From NCBI GenBank assembly GCA_946410365.1, contig CAMKAA010000064.1, positions 1 to 6,208 on the forward strand: DNA of 6,208 nt. Reading direction: 5' to 3'. This document shows, in pieces, positions 5,248-6,208 of this stretch. The DNA comes from an uncultured Lachnospiraceae bacterium (GTDB taxonomy: Bacteria; Bacillota_A; Clostridia; Lachnospirales; Lachnospiraceae). Made by a program: the position numbers and the translations under genes. The notes under the pieces were generated by a model. It did no database searches, was not told the DNA's origin, and worked only from the letters and a program-made list of their open reading frames with translations. Every line of letters starts with the position of its first letter. The stretch's first letter is position 1.

Positions 5248-6208
5248 ATGAAGCGAACAGCAATTATAAGAATAGCCGGATTCCTGTTGATCTTCGTGAT
5301 ACTTCTGGAGATCTTCTGTGTTTTATTTGATGGCGGCTATTGGTTTGAAAAAAAGTTCATTTATGACCGCAACGCGCGGATGGCCGCTTTTGAACTGGAG
5401 CAGAAAGGCCAGATCAACGTGCTCAATATCGGAGACAGCCTCAGCACCACTTCGCTGGCGCCCATGGAGCTGTACAGAGACTACGGATATACTTCCTATA
5501 ACCTCGGGCAGGACCTGCAGACTCCGATCGAAAGCTATTATGCCCTTAAGACTGCTCTGAAGACACAGCCGATCAAGGCTGTCCTCTATGAGGGACACAA
5601 TCTCTTCACCAGCACACCGGATTTCGAGTTTCCCTCATCACTCCTCTCAGAAAGCCTTAAGACCGATTTTCCCTTCCTGCGTTTTCATTATGTCTGGCTC
5701 AAATACTGGAAGCCCCGCAGCATAAGACACTACTTCAAGGGTTTTCTGGTAAATGACGGCCATGACGGTTACACAGGAGGCGAATACTACGACTGGAACA
5801 GCACTGAGCGCCACTGGATAAACAAATACTATGTAGCTGTTTTGAAGAAAACCGTAGAGCTGTGCCGCCGCAACGGCATTGCATTCGTTCTCTACAGCGC
5901 GCCTTCCCCTGTGTGTTATCATTCCATTTCTATTCACAACAGCCTTGCCGACCTCGCTGAGGAGATCGGTGTCGATTACCTGGACGCCAATTATGACAGG
6001 GATAAGATCGATATGGACTGGAAGACGGATACCCACGACTGCGGAGACCACCTCAATCTGAGCGGTTCGAGGAAGATGACCAACTATCTCGCGGATTACC
6101 TCGTGAGCAGCACGGATCTTCCGGACCACAGAAACGATCCGGATTTCCGGAACTGGACAGATCTCTGGGATCCTTACGCGGAAGAGATCATTCAGATGGA
6201 GAACATTT
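5248..6208 (+). CDS. Membrane-anchored SGNH-hydrolase-like protein (DltD/AlgX style), 3' end outside the window
   Basis: Open for 320 codons to the window edge without a stop, so the gene is partial. A hydrophobic segment (about residues 9-27) after a Lys/Arg start predicts an N-terminal membrane anchor with the rest outside the membrane. SGNH blocks are visible: INVLNIGDS (56-64, nucleophile Ser64), YNLGQ (Gly87), EGHN (115-118, Gly116/Asn118) and DHLNLSG (267-273, catalytic His268 with Asp264 or Asp267 nearby). Such proteins often accompany MBOAT O-acyltransferases and act on acyl groups of cell-wall polymers or exopolysaccharides; a partner gene may lie beyond the window. The ATG at 5248 has no Shine-Dalgarno sequence, but the next in-frame ATG (residue 44) would remove the anchor, so 5248 is preferred. 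It lies 78 nt after the NrtR-like gene with no clear terminator between. Functional link to the operon is doubtful. Confidence 0.82.
   Translation, partial: MKRTAIIRIAGFLLIFVILLEIFCVLFDGGYWFEKKFIYDRNARMAAFELEQKGQINVLNIGDSLSTTSLAPMELYRDYGYTSYNLGQDLQTPIESYYALKTALKTQPIKAVLYEGHNLFTSTPDFEFPSSLLSESLKTDFPFLRFHYVWLKYWKPRSIRHYFKGFLVNDGHDGYTGGEYYDWNSTERHWINKYYVAVLKKTVELCRRNGIAFVLYSAPSPVCYHSISIHNSLADLAEEIGVDYLDANYDRDKIDMDWKTDTHDCGDHLNLSGSRKMTNYLADYLVSSTDLPDHRNDPDFRNWTDLWDPYAEEIIQMENI

Overview
The window looks like chromosomal DNA from a Clostridia-type Bacillota, most plausibly a Lachnospiraceae-like anaerobe. This rests on near-perfect AGGAGG ribosome binding sites on most genes, AT-rich intergenic DNA between moderately GC-rich genes, and the gene types present: a FucO-type iron alcohol dehydrogenase and a membrane-anchored SGNH protein of the DltD/AlgX style. 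The assignment is inference; there is no rRNA or other marker gene.

Layout. Positions 1-39 hold the end of a rho-independent terminator for a + strand gene outside the window. A FucO-like iron alcohol dehydrogenase follows on the - strand (132-1277), with its own terminator at about 57-96. A 270-bp divergent intergenic region (1278-1547) holds a - strand promoter for the dehydrogenase and a + strand promoter for a four-gene operon. The operon (1548-5169) encodes, in order, an uncharacterised 210-aa protein with a Met-rich middle and acidic tail, a stand-alone von Willebrand A (VWA) protein, a shortened and divergent paralogue of adenylosuccinate synthetase (PurA), and an NrtR-type Nudix/winged-helix regulator. 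A partial SGNH-hydrolase-like gene (5248 to the window end) follows in the same direction.

The main point of interest is the operon. Its promoter is bracketed by two copies of a 21-bp imperfect palindrome, half-site consensus TAATAGTC and core TAGTC-N5-GACTA. Both contain GT-N7-AC, the core I recall for NrtR operators. The last gene of the operon encodes an NrtR-like protein with a degenerate Nudix box. The simplest model is an autoregulated operon controlled by an ADP-ribose-type (NAD-derived) or other nucleotide ligand. Its outputs are not known NAD-biosynthesis genes but a PurA-like ligase, a VWA protein and an unknown partner. The PurA paralogue keeps the GDEGKG loop and the catalytic Asp/His, but shows changes at the guanine-recognition and aspartate-binding motifs, so its substrates may differ from GTP, IMP and aspartate. 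The combined system is, as far as I can tell, not a described pathway.

The alcohol dehydrogenase promoter has a perfect TATAAT and a poor -35. Direct TTGTTAA repeats resembling a half-conserved clostridial Rex site lie over the -35, which would fit redox (NADH/NAD+) control.
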